DNA of 12,583 bases from Bacteroidales bacterium (lineage in GTDB: Bacteria > Bacteroidota > Bacteroidia > Bacteroidales > F082). Every line of letters starts with the position of its first letter. The stretch's first letter is position 1. The DNA is taken from NCBI GenBank assembly GCA_024689285.1, contig JAILDR010000162.1, positions 1 through 12,583 of the forward strand, read 5' to 3'. The notes under the pieces were generated by a model. That model made no database searches, was not told the DNA's origin, and saw nothing but the letters and a program-made list of their open reading frames with translations. Shown piece by piece: positions 1 through 6,562 of the stretch. The translations under genes were made by a program, and so were the position numbers.

Positions 1-989
1 TCGGTCACGCTCTTATCTTTGAAGTCGATCTTGCCCTTTGCGTCAACGGTAACGTTTTCAAGCAAAGCGTCGCGTTTGATGGCGTTGTAGATGTCTGGCT
101 CGCTTTCTTTGTCGAGGTTGATGACCTTTGCATAGCAGCCACCTTCGAAGTTGAACACGCCTTCATCATCCCAGCCGTGCTCGTCGTCACCGATGAGCAA
201 ACGTTTTGGATCGGTTGAAAGGGTGGTCTTACCTGTGCCTGACAGACCGAAGAAAATAGCTGTGTTTTCGCCCTTCATGTCGGTATTGGCCGAGCAGTGC
301 ATAGCTGCTATACCCTGTAATGGGAGATAGTAGTTCATCATTGAGAACATACCTTTCTTCATTTCGCCGCCGTACCATGTGTTAAGGATAACCTGCTCAC
401 GTGATGTTACGTTGAAAGCCACGCATGTGTCGCTGTTAAGACCTAACTCTTTATAATTATCTACTTTTGCTTTAGATGCTGTATAAACTGTGAAGTTTGG
501 CTTGAAATTCTTCAGTTCTTCCTCTGTAGGTTTGATAAACATGTTCAGGATGAAATGAGCCTGCCATGCCACTTCCATGATGAAACGGACAGCCATGCGG
601 GTGTCTTTGTTGGCACCACAGAAGGCATCCACCACATAGAGGTCCTTGCCGCTGAGCTGCTTCTTGGCTAAGGTTCTCACCTCTTCCCAGACCGCTTCAC
701 TCATGGGATGGTTGTCGTTTTTGTATCCCTCGGTGGTCCACCAAACGGTATCTTTCGACTTCTCGTCCATGACGATGTATTTGTCCTTGGGCGAACGACC
801 CGTATAGATGCCAGTCATCACGTTCACGGCGCCTAACTCGGTGAGCACGCCTTTGTCAAAACCGGTGAGTTCAGGATTCATCTCGTCACGAAACAGTTGT
901 TCGTAGGAGGGATTATAGTAAATGTCTCTCACATTGGTGATGCCGTAGCTAGCCAATGCTTCTCTGATTTCTACGATGTTTTTTGCCAT
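1..989 (-). CDS. pckA: Phosphoenolpyruvate carboxykinase (ATP), N-terminal part, cut by window edge
   Basis: Cytosolic enzyme that interconverts oxaloacetate plus ATP with phosphoenolpyruvate, CO2 and ADP. In Bacteroidota it often works in the carboxylating direction during succinate fermentation. Reading the minus strand from the ATG at 989-987 gives 329 uninterrupted codons starting [20 protein letters not shown]. Visible family motifs are [11 protein letters not shown] near residue 70 (phosphate/substrate-binding Arg region), [11 protein letters not shown] near residues 248-258 (the PEPCK P-loop, kinase-1a), and LIGDDEHGW shortly after (kinase-2 metal-binding Asp pair). The full enzyme is usually about 530-540 residues, so roughly 200 C-terminal residues lie outside the window. 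It is divergent from the 1131 gene, with its own TAnnTTTG box 25 bases upstream of the start. Nothing suggests damage. It is a housekeeping gene and marks this as chromosomal context. Confidence 0.97.
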   Translation of the reverse strand, partial: MAKNIVEIREALASYGITNVRDIYYNPSYEQLFRDEMNPELTGFDKGVLTELGAVNVMTGIYTGRSPKDKYIVMDEKSKDTVWWTTEGYKNDNHPMSEAVWEEVRTLAKKQLSGKDLYVVDAFCGANKDTRMAVRFIMEVAWQAHFILNMFIKPTEEELKNFKPNFTVYTASKAKVDNYKELGLNSDTCVAFNVTSREQVILNTWYGGEMKKGMFSMMNYYLPLQGIAAMHCSANTDMKGENTAIFFGLSGTGKTTLSTDPKRLLIGDDEHGWDDEGVFNFEGGCYAKVINLDKESEPDIYNAIKRDALLENVTVDAKGKIDFKDKSVT

Positions 990-1014
990 GATGTCAATTT
1001 TAAATTAAGTTGTG

Positions 1015-1022
1015 CAAAGGTA
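1015..1022 (-). promoter_or_regulatory. Probable -7 box of the pckA promoter
   Basis: On the minus strand this reads TACCTTTG, matching the Bacteroidota primary-sigma -7 consensus TAnnTTTG, 25 bases upstream of the pckA start codon. The -33 element is weak: only an ATTG-like match lies upstream. The placement and consensus match are seen in the sequence; promoter function is inferred. Confidence 0.6.
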
Positions 1023-1076
1023 GGCATTATTTTTCATTGTTCCAATAGAAAAGGATTTTTATTGATGAGAAATCAC

Positions 1077-1084
1077 TATCTTTG
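1077..1084 (+). promoter_or_regulatory. Probable -7 box of the promoter for the anchor-J protein gene
   Basis: TATCTTTG matches the TAnnTTTG consensus, 46 bases before the start codon at 1131. It is followed by an A/T-rich leader typical of Bacteroidota 5' regions. No convincing TTTG -33 element sits at the usual spacing. The 141-base divergent intergenic region (990-1130) holds this box and the pckA box and no other recognisable feature. Confidence 0.55.
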
Positions 1085-1130
1085 CCGTCCATTTTAATAT
1101 TTACTTTTTAAAAATTTAATAAATAAATTT

Positions 1131-3794
1131 ATGAGAAAACTGTACCTGCCGTTCTTGGCAATGGCATTTATGATGGTGGCACCTCACCATTTGAAGGCAC
1201 AAAACGGGGTGGAGAATTATGTATCTGCCTCTGGACTAGTACTTTATCATGCTCCAGGCTATTATCTCGGTTCTGAAGGGTATGCTTACGATTTTGAAAT
1301 GGATGCTGATGCCGGGCATCTTTTGAATTGGACAGTGATGGATGCCGATGCCGACGGGCACAACTGGATGCTTGGTGCCATAGGGAATGGCTATGGCCAT
1401 AATGGATCTAATGGTTTGCTTTTGTCGTATTCTTACGACTTTAACTCACATCTAGCTTTGAATCCCGATAACTACGCTGTGTCTCCTTTGTTGAGCATCA
1501 CGAACAACAATAAGATGATGACGTTTTTCGCCTGTGCATTGGATGAGGATTATCCGAATGAACACTTCGGTGTGGCTGTCTCAACAACGGATAATATGAG
1601 TCCCTCTGCGTTCACCATGCTTCAGGATTGGACGATGACTGCCAAACAAGGGGGATGGCATCAGTATTCGGTGGATCTGAGCGCTTACGTGGGTCAGCAG
1701 ATCTATGTGGCGATTCGTCATTTCAACAGCTCCGATCGGTTCTGCCTTTGCTTGGATGACGTGGTGTTCAATGATGGTACGCTGATTCCTTTGTCGCAAT
1801 GCAGCATCGTGTTGGACGGAACCGTCGTGGAGCAGGAAGCCACGGCGGGGGTCTATCCGCTGAATACAAACGGCTTTGCAGAGAACTCCATTCACCATAC
1901 CTTGGTCAAAGCAGAGTACCAGTCTGGTGCTATTATGGAGGCCGAATATGAATGGACCTATCGTACCAGCGATGAGTTCCTGGGTTCTCCCACGGGGCTT
2001 CAGGTGGAGAGTGACGGCGACCAGGTGGTGCTTTCGTGGACCTTGCCGCAGATGGCTGGAAGTGGCGCTTCGGGCGACCTGTACTACGACTTTGCCGACA
2101 GCACCCTCGCCAATTTAACTTTGATTGACGCCAACAACGATGGTTACAACTTCCGTGTTTATCCTTACGGTGGCTATGGCGGTGGAATGTGTCTGCGCTC
2201 CGACTCGTGGATGGCGGGTGGTATCGACAACCTCAATCCTGACAACTTCCTGGTCACGCCAAGGGTGACGGCTTCGGAAAACACCCGTTTTTCATTCTTT
2301 GCCCGTGATGCCGACATGCCTGGCATCGCCCCCGACCCGGAACATTTCGGTGTCGCGGTCTCTACCACCGGCAACACCAATCCTGCTGACTTCACCATGG
2401 TGGGCGAATGGAACAGCACAGGTAACTATACCGAGTATTCCGTTGACCTCTCCGCCTACGCCGGACAGCAGATTTACATCGCCCTCCGACACTTCAACAC
2501 CACCGGTGAATGCTATTATCTTTATGTCGATGATATCCGTATCTCCAATATTGCCTCTATTGAAAATGCCATGGCGATTGGTGCTGCCGTCTATTGCAAC
2601 GATGCCTTGGTGGCCCTGCTGAATCATGGTGATAACACCTTCACTCACATGCTGAACCGTTATGACGCCAATTATTGCATCCGCATCATCCAGAATGGCA
2701 GCATGGACGACGGAAGCTATTATGCGCTGGCAGCTCCTCAGTGTGTCGGTGTCGAGGTGAATTGTGTCGCTCCCAAAAATCTGGCTGCTGACCTTGTCGA
2801 TGGAAAGGTGAGACTCTCCTGGGAACGTGAGATCTTCACGGGCTTTGAAGAAGATCCCCAAGGCTGGTCCATGCTCGACGCGGATGGCGATGGCTACACC
2901 TTTGATTTCTATTACGGCGGTGGCATGAATGCTGACGGTACCGTCAACACCACCAACACCAATGCCTCTATGTCTTCTTTCTCCTATATGAACAGTGTGG
3001 GTGAGCTTCATCCTGACAACTATGCTTTCATGCCTAAAGTGAAGGTGATGGAAGGTGCGAAGCTGACCTTCTATGCGGCAGGATGGGATCCGAGTTATCC
3101 ATCGGAACACTTCGGCGTGGCTGTGGCCAACAGCGATGCCACCTCTATCGTGACCATCGCGGAGTGGAATTCATCCAATCCGTATGCCCGTTATGAGGTT
3201 GACCTTTCCAACTACAAGGGCGAGGAAATCTTTTTGGGCTTCCGCCATTTCACCACCGTCTCCAACTATGCCTTGTGTATCGATAATGTCACCGTGACCA
3301 ACGTGGTTTGGGCAGGGACGGACATCGAGACCGTTCAGTATAATGTGTATCGTTCCGCCGACGGGCAAAACTATGAACTGATAGGCACGGCACTTCCTCC
3401 GTTTATGAGCTATGTGGATGAGGAAGTGAGAGCCACCTATTATTATAAGGTGACGGCCCTCAACTCCATCTCGGGCAATGAGACCTGCGAGTCGGATCCC
3501 GCCATGGCAGTGGATGGCATGCATAACTACGTCACGGTGACGGTGTCGTCAGTGAATGACTCAGAGGCTGAACAGCAAGTCTATCCGAATCCTACCACGG
3601 GTATGGTCACTGTGAAAGCTGCTGGGATGAGCCGTCTCACGGTGCTGAATGCTCTGGGACAGGTGGTCATGGATGCTGAGGCCGAAGGTGATGAAGTCAG
3701 TTTGGATCTCTCTTCTTATCAAGACGGGCTTTATCTCATCCGTGTTGAGACCGCAGACGCTGTCACGGTGCGAAGAGTGACGTTGTCAAGATAA
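1131..3794 (+). CDS. Secreted choice-of-anchor J / cleaved-adhesin protein with T9SS type A sorting domain
   Basis: Predicted extracellular or cell-surface protein of 887 residues; the ligand is unknown. Residues 1-24 form a Sec signal peptide ending at an LKA-Q type cleavage site. Three jelly-roll-like cleaved-adhesin/choice-of-anchor J domains follow, at about residues 54-213, 317-473 and 571-726. All three share the phrases HFGVAV, a Y/E-SVDLS or YEVDLS strand, an IRHF/LRHF/FRHF core and an LDD/VDD/IDN end. Each opens with an acidic DxDxDG-like loop (DADADGHNW, DANNDGYNF, DADGDGYTF) that probably binds calcium. An FN3-like segment lies near 735-779. The C-terminal ~70 residues (from VYPNPTTGMVTV near 817 to RRVTLSR) are a Por-secretion (T9SS type A) signal, so the organism should have a type IX secretion system. 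The gene has its own promoter box and terminator, so it is probably monocistronic. Relatives include the adhesin domains of Porphyromonas gingipains and HagA; no protease domain is present here. Confidence 0.88.
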   Translation: MRKLYLPFLAMAFMMVAPHHLKAQNGVENYVSASGLVLYHAPGYYLGSEGYAYDFEMDADAGHLLNWTVMDADADGHNWMLGAIGNGYGHNGSNGLLLSYSYDFNSHLALNPDNYAVSPLLSITNNNKMMTFFACALDEDYPNEHFGVAVSTTDNMSPSAFTMLQDWTMTAKQGGWHQYSVDLSAYVGQQIYVAIRHFNSSDRFCLCLDDVVFNDGTLIPLSQCSIVLDGTVVEQEATAGVYPLNTNGFAENSIHHTLVKAEYQSGAIMEAEYEWTYRTSDEFLGSPTGLQVESDGDQVVLSWTLPQMAGSGASGDLYYDFADSTLANLTLIDANNDGYNFRVYPYGGYGGGMCLRSDSWMAGGIDNLNPDNFLVTPRVTASENTRFSFFARDADMPGIAPDPEHFGVAVSTTGNTNPADFTMVGEWNSTGNYTEYSVDLSAYAGQQIYIALRHFNTTGECYYLYVDDIRISNIASIENAMAIGAAVYCNDALVALLNHGDNTFTHMLNRYDANYCIRIIQNGSMDDGSYYALAAPQCVGVEVNCVAPKNLAADLVDGKVRLSWEREIFTGFEEDPQGWSMLDADGDGYTFDFYYGGGMNADGTVNTTNTNASMSSFSYMNSVGELHPDNYAFMPKVKVMEGAKLTFYAAGWDPSYPSEHFGVAVANSDATSIVTIAEWNSSNPYARYEVDLSNYKGEEIFLGFRHFTTVSNYALCIDNVTVTNVVWAGTDIETVQYNVYRSADGQNYELIGTALPPFMSYVDEEVRATYYYKVTALNSISGNETCESDPAMAVDGMHNYVTVTVSSVNDSEAEQQVYPNPTTGMVTVKAAGMSRLTVLNALGQVVMDAEAEGDEVSLDLSSYQDGLYLIRVETADAVTVRRVTLSR

Positions 3795-3833
3795 TCGTTA
3801 AAGCCGCTGGATATCCTCTGCGGAAAGAGAAGT

Positions 3834-3880
3834 GACCTGGGAGATGATTTTGGTATCGACTCCCAGGTCTTTCATTTTTT
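3834..3880 (+). terminator. Rho-independent terminator after the anchor-J gene
   Basis: A perfect 10-bp inverted repeat (GACCTGGGAG at 3834-3843 and CTCCCAGGTC at 3860-3869) with a 16-base loop is followed at once by TTTCA and six T residues (3875-3880). It lies 40 bases after the stop codon. It should stop transcription of the 1131 gene and separate it from the retroelement downstream. Confidence 0.88.
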
Positions 3881-3945
3881 AAATAATGTATTATTTTATA
3901 CAGAAATTGGTAAAATAAGTACATAATTAATTGTATAGTATTATG

Positions 3946-3975
3946 TTGTTTGTTTCAAAGAAACCCTTATCTTTG
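3946..3975 (+). promoter_or_regulatory. Bacteroides-type promoter ahead of the DGR target gene
   Basis: TTG at 3946-3948 (also TTTG at 3949-3952) lies about 19 bases upstream of TATCTTTG at 3968-3975. This fits the Bacteroidota arrangement TTTG-N19-21-TAnnTTTG. The start codon of the target protein is 51 bases downstream of the box. No comparable site was recognised between the target gene and the RT gene or in front of the giant gene, so this is the likely promoter of the whole unit. The rest of the 231-base intergenic region is A/T-rich with no further feature beyond the terminator. Confidence 0.65.
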
Positions 3976-4025
3976 TTTTTTTAAATAATGAAATCATAAC
4001 AATAATCATTTAACATACAATCCTT

Positions 4026-4652
4026 ATGAAAACATCTATTTTGAAAACCATGATGACGGCACTTCTGTTGACGATTGCGGTGCCTTTTGTGAATGCTCAG
4101 GTACATGTAGGCGACATTCTCTGTCAGGGCAATTTGATTTACAGCCCTTCCATTTATCCCTCTTCCGGTGCCACTGCCATCGGCGTGGTCTTTTATGTGG
4201 ATAACACAGGGCAGCACGGATGGGCCGTGGCCTTGCAGGACGCGGGCAGCTACCAATGGGGCAGCAGTGGCTCTGACACACCCTTGCCCAACTACATCAA
4301 CACCCGTCAGGCCATTTACGACCTCGACGGCTACAACAACACACTCATAGTGCGCCAGCATAGCACTGACCATCCTGCTTTTTATGCGGTTGATTTCGCC
4401 AACGGCTGGTATGTGCCTGCCATCGGCCAGCTCAATTACCTCTATGGCAACCTCGTGGAGGTGAACGCCAGTCTTCAAGTGGCGGGCGGCACGGCCTTCG
4501 ATAACGGCGATTGGCGCTACTGGTCTTCCACCGAGTACTCATCCCTCATCGCGTGGTACTTGTATTCCTCCGGTGAGTTGTACAGCTACTACGGCAACGG
4601 CAGCTACAGCAAGTACGCCAGTTGGCGGGTTCGGGGTGTGCGAGCTTTTTAA
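4026..4652 (+). CDS. DGR target (variable) protein, secreted, C-type-lectin-like fold
   Basis: Predicted exported binding protein whose C-terminus is diversified by the adjacent retroelement. It has 208 residues. Residues 1-25 (MKTSILKTMMTALLLTIAVPFVNA, then Q) are a Sec signal peptide with no lipobox. The mature part resembles the DUF1566/FISUMP-like branch of the C-type lectin fold: GVVFYVDNTGQHGWAVAL, a DGYNNT segment, VDFANGWYVPAIGQL, then WSSTEYS and a terminal WRVRGVRAF. Residues 169-207 are the VR. Compared with the TR, 13 of 14 template Asn codons are changed (residues 174, 175, 178, 180, 186-188, 190, 193-195, 197, 198), leaving a Tyr/Ser/Gly-rich surface typical of DGR ligand-binding sites. 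The flanking framework (STEYSS, SSGEL, SWRVRGVRA) is unchanged. It has no T9SS signal, so its final location (periplasm, surface or outside) is uncertain. The ligand is unknown. The avd gene follows after 33 bases. Confidence 0.92.
   Translation: MKTSILKTMMTALLLTIAVPFVNAQVHVGDILCQGNLIYSPSIYPSSGATAIGVVFYVDNTGQHGWAVALQDAGSYQWGSSGSDTPLPNYINTRQAIYDLDGYNNTLIVRQHSTDHPAFYAVDFANGWYVPAIGQLNYLYGNLVEVNASLQVAGGTAFDNGDWRYWSSTEYSSLIAWYLYSSGELYSYYGNGSYSKYASWRVRGVRAF
4529..4647 (+). repeat. DGR variable repeat (VR)
   Basis: A 119-base segment aligning without gaps to the template repeat at 5197-5315 (constant offset 668). There are 18 mismatches: 17 at template adenines and one at a template T (4599 G versus 5267 T). 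Identity ends at 4648, two bases before the stop codon. The last 27 bases (4621-4647) contain one A and 18 G/C and are identical in both copies, so they probably include the initiation-of-mutagenic-homing element. No clear stem-loop was found just downstream, unlike the phage BPP-1 element. Confidence 0.95.
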
Positions 4653-4685
4653 ACCATTTAACAATTTAACCATTCATATAAGGTC

Positions 4686-5021
4686 ATGGCTTTGTATTAC
4701 GAACTGCCTGTATATCGCGACACATACACCTTATTATTAATGGTGTTTGAAGCGACGAAATCCTTCCCTCGTGAATACAAGTTCACGTTGGGGCAGGACA
4801 TGAAGCGCGACTGCATGGAGCTGGTGCGTTACATTTACAAGGCCAACCGTGCTGCGGTGAAGACCGAGCATTTGGAAGCATACCTTGAGCAATTCGAGAT
4901 ACTGAAGTTGGAGCTTAGGCTCTGCTATGACTTGAAGGTCATCGGCTTGCGGAAGCACGCCGAGTTCAGCGAGATAATGGAGAAAATAGGGAAACAGGTG
5001 ACTGGCTGGAAGAAATCATAA
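4686..5021 (+). CDS. avd: DGR accessory variability determinant (Avd), four-helix bundle protein
   Basis: Small basic protein of 111 residues that in characterised DGRs forms a pentameric barrel, binds nucleic acid and the reverse transcriptase, and is required for mutagenic cDNA synthesis. The sequence matches the Avd/S23-like four-helix family: an opening ELPVYRDTYTLLLMVFEATK helix, then FPREYKFTLGQDMKRDCMELVRYIYKANR, a helix with EHLEAYLEQFEILKLELRL, and a last helix CYDLKVIGLRKHAEFSEIMEKIGKQVTGW. Many Lys/Arg residues fit RNA/DNA binding. It lies 33 bases after the target gene. Its stop codon (5019-5021) shares one base with the ATG at 5021 of the next frame (TAATG), which suggests translational coupling. 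Length and order (target, avd, TR, RT) are normal for bacterial DGRs. Confidence 0.93.
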   Translation: MALYYELPVYRDTYTLLLMVFEATKSFPREYKFTLGQDMKRDCMELVRYIYKANRAAVKTEHLEAYLEQFEILKLELRLCYDLKVIGLRKHAEFSEIMEKIGKQVTGWKKS

Positions 5022-6562
5022 TGTCAACGAATAGAACATATTATAATCCGGAATTCCCATCGGTTAAGGCTGTGGGGAGCGAGAAGAAGATGATTGAAAA
5101 AGGGTCGGTGGACAGTCAGCCCTTCGGAGCTGGTCGTTACATCTGCAACGGTGACGTATTGTCGATTGCCGCCGCTGCGCCACGCACCGATTGCAGCACC
5201 GAGTACTCATCCAACAACGCGTGGAACTTGAATTCCTCCGGTGAGTTGAACAACAACTACAACAACTACAACAACAACAAGAACAACAGTTGGCGGGTTC
5301 GGGGTGTGCGAGCTTCTTCAGCGTCTTCCTCCAGTGCGTCACCTTCCCTTTTTATGCAAGATTCCGACGGCAAGATAAAGCAGGAAGATCTTTTTGAGGC
5401 CTATTTCGACTGCCGCCGCAGTAAGCGCAACACGAAGAACGCCCTGCGCTTCGAGTTGGACTACGAGCACAACCTTGTGGAACTGTGCGACGAGATCAAC
5501 AACGGGACTTACACCATCTCGCCCAGCATCGCCTTTGTGGTGCGCCGTCCCATGTTACGCGAGGTGTTCGCCGCCTACTTCCGCGACCGTATCGTTCACC
5601 ATTATGTCATCAACCGCCTCAATCCGCTGTTCGAGAAAATTTTCATTTACGACAGCTACAGCTGCCGCCAAGGCAAGGGGACGCTCTACGGCATACACCG
5701 CATCGCTAATTTTATCGACGAGTGCAGTCGGCATTACACACGGAACACCTATGTGCTGAAACTCGACATCAGGGGCTTTTTCATGCACATCGATAAAGCC
5801 TTGTTGAAACGGCGGCTTCGCCATTTCATCGAGGAGCAGTATTTCGGGCCCGATAAGGGCATCGTCATCCGCCTGTGCTGCCAGATTATCGACAACGACC
5901 CCACGCGGGGCTGCGTGATGAGAGGATCCCATAAGGATTGGAACCGTTTGCCGCAGGGCAAGTCGCTTTTCCATGTGGGGCCGCGTTTCGGTCTGCCCAT
6001 CGGCAACCTCACCTCGCAGCTCTTCGCCAATTTCTACCTAAGCGGGTTTGACCGCTTTGTGACCGAGGGATTGGGCTTTAGCTACTACGGGCGTTATGTG
6101 GATGATTTTGTCATTGTCAGCGATGACATGGAGCGGCTTAAAGCGGCGGTTGAGCCCATCAGGAGGTATCTCGACACGCGGCTTCATCTTGAGTTGCATC
6201 CCGACAAGGTGTATTTCCAGCATTGTTGTCATGGAGTGAAATTCACGGGAGCGGTCATCAAAAAAGAGCGGATTTATGTCGCCAATCGTTCCGTGGCGTA
6301 TTGCTGGGACAGTATCACCCGCCATAACGCCGTGGCCGACGACCATCGGCCTTCGCCCGACGAGGTGGCGGCTTTTCGAAGCACGGTGAACTCTTATTTC
6401 GGGCTGATGAGCCATTACCGTACGTGGAACATCAAAAAGAAAATGAAACGTCACTTTTCGCCCTATTGGTGGAATGTGGTGCAAATCAGGAAAGGCTATG
6501 TGGCCGATAAGAAAAGAAAATTGAATTTAAGAGAAATAAAAGCAATGAATTATGAATACTAA
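5021..6562 (+). CDS. DGR reverse transcriptase, with the template repeat in its N-terminal reading frame
   Basis: RNA-directed DNA polymerase that copies the TR RNA with errors at adenines. The frame opened by the ATG at 5021 gives 513 residues. The RT core begins near Met112 (ATG 5354, MQDSDGKIKQEDLFEAYFDC), so a start there would give 402 residues, nearer the usual DGR RT size. The TAATG junction with avd favours 5021; internal initiation at 5354 is possible, and no good ribosome-binding site is evident there. Visible motifs are DSYSCRQGKGT (motif 2 region, about 209-219), LDIRGFF with catalytic Asp249, GLPIGNLTSQ at 324-333 (the (I/V)GxxxSQ form diagnostic of DGR enzymes rather than the QGxxxSP of group II introns), YVDD at 359-362 with the catalytic Asp pair, and a thumb-side HPDKVYF...GVKFTGAVI. 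Residues 1-58 are unrecognised. Residues 59-98 are the translated TR (Asn-rich), followed by a Ser/Ala linker. All catalytic residues are intact. Confidence 0.94.
   Translation: MSTNRTYYNPEFPSVKAVGSEKKMIEKGSVDSQPFGAGRYICNGDVLSIAAAAPRTDCSTEYSSNNAWNLNSSGELNNNYNNYNNNKNNSWRVRGVRASSASSSSASPSLFMQDSDGKIKQEDLFEAYFDCRRSKRNTKNALRFELDYEHNLVELCDEINNGTYTISPSIAFVVRRPMLREVFAAYFRDRIVHHYVINRLNPLFEKIFIYDSYSCRQGKGTLYGIHRIANFIDECSRHYTRNTYVLKLDIRGFFMHIDKALLKRRLRHFIEEQYFGPDKGIVIRLCCQIIDNDPTRGCVMRGSHKDWNRLPQGKSLFHVGPRFGLPIGNLTSQLFANFYLSGFDRFVTEGLGFSYYGRYVDDFVIVSDDMERLKAAVEPIRRYLDTRLHLELHPDKVYFQHCCHGVKFTGAVIKKERIYVANRSVAYCWDSITRHNAVADDHRPSPDEVAAFRSTVNSYFGLMSHYRTWNIKKKMKRHFSPYWWNVVQIRKGYVADKKRKLNLREIKAMNYEY
5197..5315 (+). 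repeat. DGR template repeat (TR)
   Basis: A 119-base template for mutagenic reverse transcription, the partner of the VR at 4529-4647. It holds 39 adenines, and 17 of these differ in the VR. The variable part contains 13 AAC and one AAT codon in the same frame as the target gene, interrupted by two TAC codons and one AAG. Because only the first two positions of AAY vary, no stop codon can arise. The TR sits between avd and the RT core, starting 175 bases after the avd stop and ending 38 bases before the ATG at 5354. Unusually, it is inside an open reading frame continuous with the RT. Confidence 0.95.

Noticed and set aside
897..1097. A short plus-strand frame at the start of pckA
   Set aside because: It overlaps the conserved N-terminus of pckA in antisense and the divergent promoter region; no coding evidence.
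2292..3110. A 272-codon minus-strand open frame inside the anchor-J gene
   Set aside because: It is antisense to clearly conserved adhesin domains, has no recognisable motif, and is best read as a shadow of the real gene.
4648..4760. A hairpin or cruciform downstream of the VR
   Set aside because: Only a 5-bp TGTAT/ATACA match was found, too weak to support the structure known from phage BPP-1.
5210..5290. The Asn-rich tract as simple low-complexity protein sequence
   Set aside because: Its base-by-base match to the target gene with differences at adenines shows that it is the DGR template.
5064..5342. A minus-strand Cys/Ser-rich reading frame over the TR
   Set aside because: It is the antisense of the AAC repeat and has no family features; the plus strand is explained by TR and RT.
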